Below are positions 5,058-5,890 of a stretch of 5,890 bases of DNA, one piece after another. Numbering within the stretch: position 1 is the stretch's first letter; each line of letters opens with the position of its first letter. The translations under genes were made by a program, and so were the position numbers. Source of the DNA: an uncultured Eubacteriales bacterium (lineage in GTDB: Bacteria; Bacillota; Clostridia; Oscillospirales; Oscillospiraceae); the NCBI GenBank assembly GCA_900320765.1, contig ONTN01000092.1:1-5890 (forward strand), written 5' to 3'. The notes below the pieces were generated by a model that made no database searches, was not told the DNA's origin, and saw nothing but the letters and a program-made list of their open reading frames with translations.

Positions 5058-5853
5058 GGGCTTCCAAAATCTCGCCCGCGTCGCGCAAAACGAGGTCGGG
5101 CTTGTCGGGGCTCTCATAGAGTATCTTCTCCGTCGTTTCCCCGCTCATAACTAGTATTCCGGTTATTCCGGCGTTCAGCCCGCTTTTAACGTCGGTATAT
5201 ATTCTGTCGCCGATAACGCAGGTCTCGCTTTTCTTAAACCCGAGCCTGTCCATAGCGAGCTCCGGCATAAGCGGCGAGGGCTTTCCGATAACGACGGGCT
5301 CGCGCCCCGTTGCGTTTTTGATCATTATCGCGACCGAGCCGCAGTCGGGTACATAGCCGAATTCGGTGGGGCAGACGAGATCGGGATTAGTCGCGATATA
5401 TGGCATATCCGGGTGCATCGTTAAAAGCCAGCTTACGTCCCAAAGCTTTTTGAACGTGAGCTCCGTATCAAAGCCGGTCACGACGACCTCGACCTTATCG
5501 AGATCTTCGGTAATACAAAAGCCCTCGCGCCTGAGCTCAGCCTTAAGGCTTTCAGTCCCGCAGACGTAGAGAGTTTTTCCCTCATAATGCCTGTGCAGGT
5601 AGTACGCCGTTGCCTGAGACGAGGTGATGAAATCGTCCCTCGTTGAGCCGATACCGAGCCTTTCAAGCTTCTTAACGTAGTCCTCAACGCTTTTTGAGGA
5701 GTTGTTCGTCATAAATAGATAAGTCCCCCCGCTGTCTCTTATCGCCTTCAGCAAGGGCTTTGCAAACGGGAAAAGCTCATCGCCGAGGTAGAGCGTACCG
5801 TCCATATCAAAAAGGAAAAGGCGCATAGAGCGGATAAGCTCAGTCTTATCCAT
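5047..5853 (-). CDS. NagD-like HAD-superfamily (HAD-IIA) phosphatase
   Basis: This 268-residue cytoplasmic HAD hydrolase is of the usual length for the NagD/AraL/p-nitrophenylphosphatase group. It should dephosphorylate a small phosphorylated metabolite; the group is broad, covering sugar, nucleoside and glycerol phosphates, and the substrate is not readable. Counting from ATG 5853, motif I is FLFDMDGT with nucleophile Asp16 and acid/base Asp18. Motif II is TNN at 49-51, motif III Lys191 in GKP (190-192), and motif IV GDRIYTD (215-221) with metal ligands Asp216 and Asp221. Residues between motifs II and III form the C2-type cap. The start is uncertain: GTG at 5859 (two residues longer) overlaps the upstream stop, while ATG at 5853 has GAGG 10 bases upstream and is preferred. 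The last codons and TGA lie inside the right repeat of the palindromic element, so the C-terminus may have been reset by insertion. Confidence 0.9.
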   Translation of the reverse strand: MDKTELIRSMRLFLFDMDGTLYLGDELFPFAKPLLKAIRDSGGTYLFMTNNSSKSVEDYVKKLERLGIGSTRDDFITSSQATAYYLHRHYEGKTLYVCGTESLKAELRREGFCITEDLDKVEVVVTGFDTELTFKKLWDVSWLLTMHPDMPYIATNPDLVCPTEFGYVPDCGSVAIMIKNATGREPVVIGKPSPLMPELAMDRLGFKKSETCVIGDRIYTDVKSGLNAGITGILVMSGETTEKILYESPDKPDLVLRDAGEILEALSK

Positions 5854-5855
5854 TA

Positions 5856-5890
5856 TCACTTGACCTCGATAAGCTCGTATTCGCAGCTGC
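5856..5890 (-). CDS. C-terminal end of an unidentified upstream gene (partial)
   Basis: On the - strand the window edge holds an open frame reading SCEYELIEVK and ending in TGA at 5858-5856. The TGA overlaps a GTG start candidate of the phosphatase (GTGA), the same junction type as iorB/paaK. The stop is 2 bases before the preferred ATG of the phosphatase, which suggests a co-transcribed, translationally coupled gene. Eleven codons are too few to assign a family. Confidence 0.4.
   Translation of the reverse strand, partial: SCEYELIEVK

Noticed and set aside
4854..5119. Short frames on both strands inside or across the palindromic element (61 and 64 codons)
   Set aside because: They overlap the promoter or the phosphatase 3' end and have no ribosome site, and the DNA is better explained as a palindrome. 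They would be reconsidered only if the peptide proved conserved at codon level among copies.

Overview
The window looks like chromosomal DNA of an anaerobic Firmicute, most likely a Clostridia/Oscillospirales-type gut or rumen bacterium. The evidence is moderate GC with AT-rich intergenic DNA, strong AGGAGG-type ribosome sites, tightly packed co-directional genes, and a ferredoxin-linked 2-oxoacid oxidoreductase gene (iorB) next to an aryl-CoA ligase. This assignment is inferred from gene content and style; there is no rRNA or other marker gene in the window.

Left part (1-1929, + strand): the last 59 codons of iorB (indolepyruvate:ferredoxin oxidoreductase, beta subunit), then a phenylacetate-CoA-ligase-family enzyme (paaK) joined by a GTGA stop/start overlap, then a small tandem-ACT-domain protein 12 bases further on. 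This is a recognised anaerobic aryl-CoA module. The oxidoreductase makes arylacetyl-CoA from aromatic 2-oxoacids, the ligase interconverts arylacetates and their CoA thioesters, and the ACT protein probably senses an amino acid. A strong hairpin at 1935-1968 ends this operon and, read the other way, ends the convergent operon.

Middle part (1985-4786, - strand): a three-gene operon transcribed as MFS/SLC45-like transporter, membrane-anchored glycerophosphodiester phosphodiesterase, then DUF308/HdeD-like six-helix membrane protein, with 12-base gaps and a good Shine-Dalgarno site in each gap. A sigma-A-type promoter (TTTACA, 17 bp, TAAGAT) sits upstream at 4851-4879. A perfect 12-bp inverted repeat flanks its -10 box, and a third copy of the repeat core lies just before the ribosome site, so the leader looks regulated.

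Right part (4892-5890, - strand): a NagD-like HAD-IIA phosphatase, preceded by the last codons of an unidentified gene. Between the phosphatase and the transporter promoter lies the least ordinary feature of the window. Positions 4892-5057 form a 166-bp imperfect palindrome with near-perfect 18-bp terminal inverted repeats that begin and end with TA, like a miniature inverted-repeat transposable element (MITE). Its right end supplies the stop codon and last residues of the phosphatase, and its left end lies 12 bp from the -35 box of the transporter promoter. No CRISPR array, tRNA, rRNA or complete transposase gene was seen.
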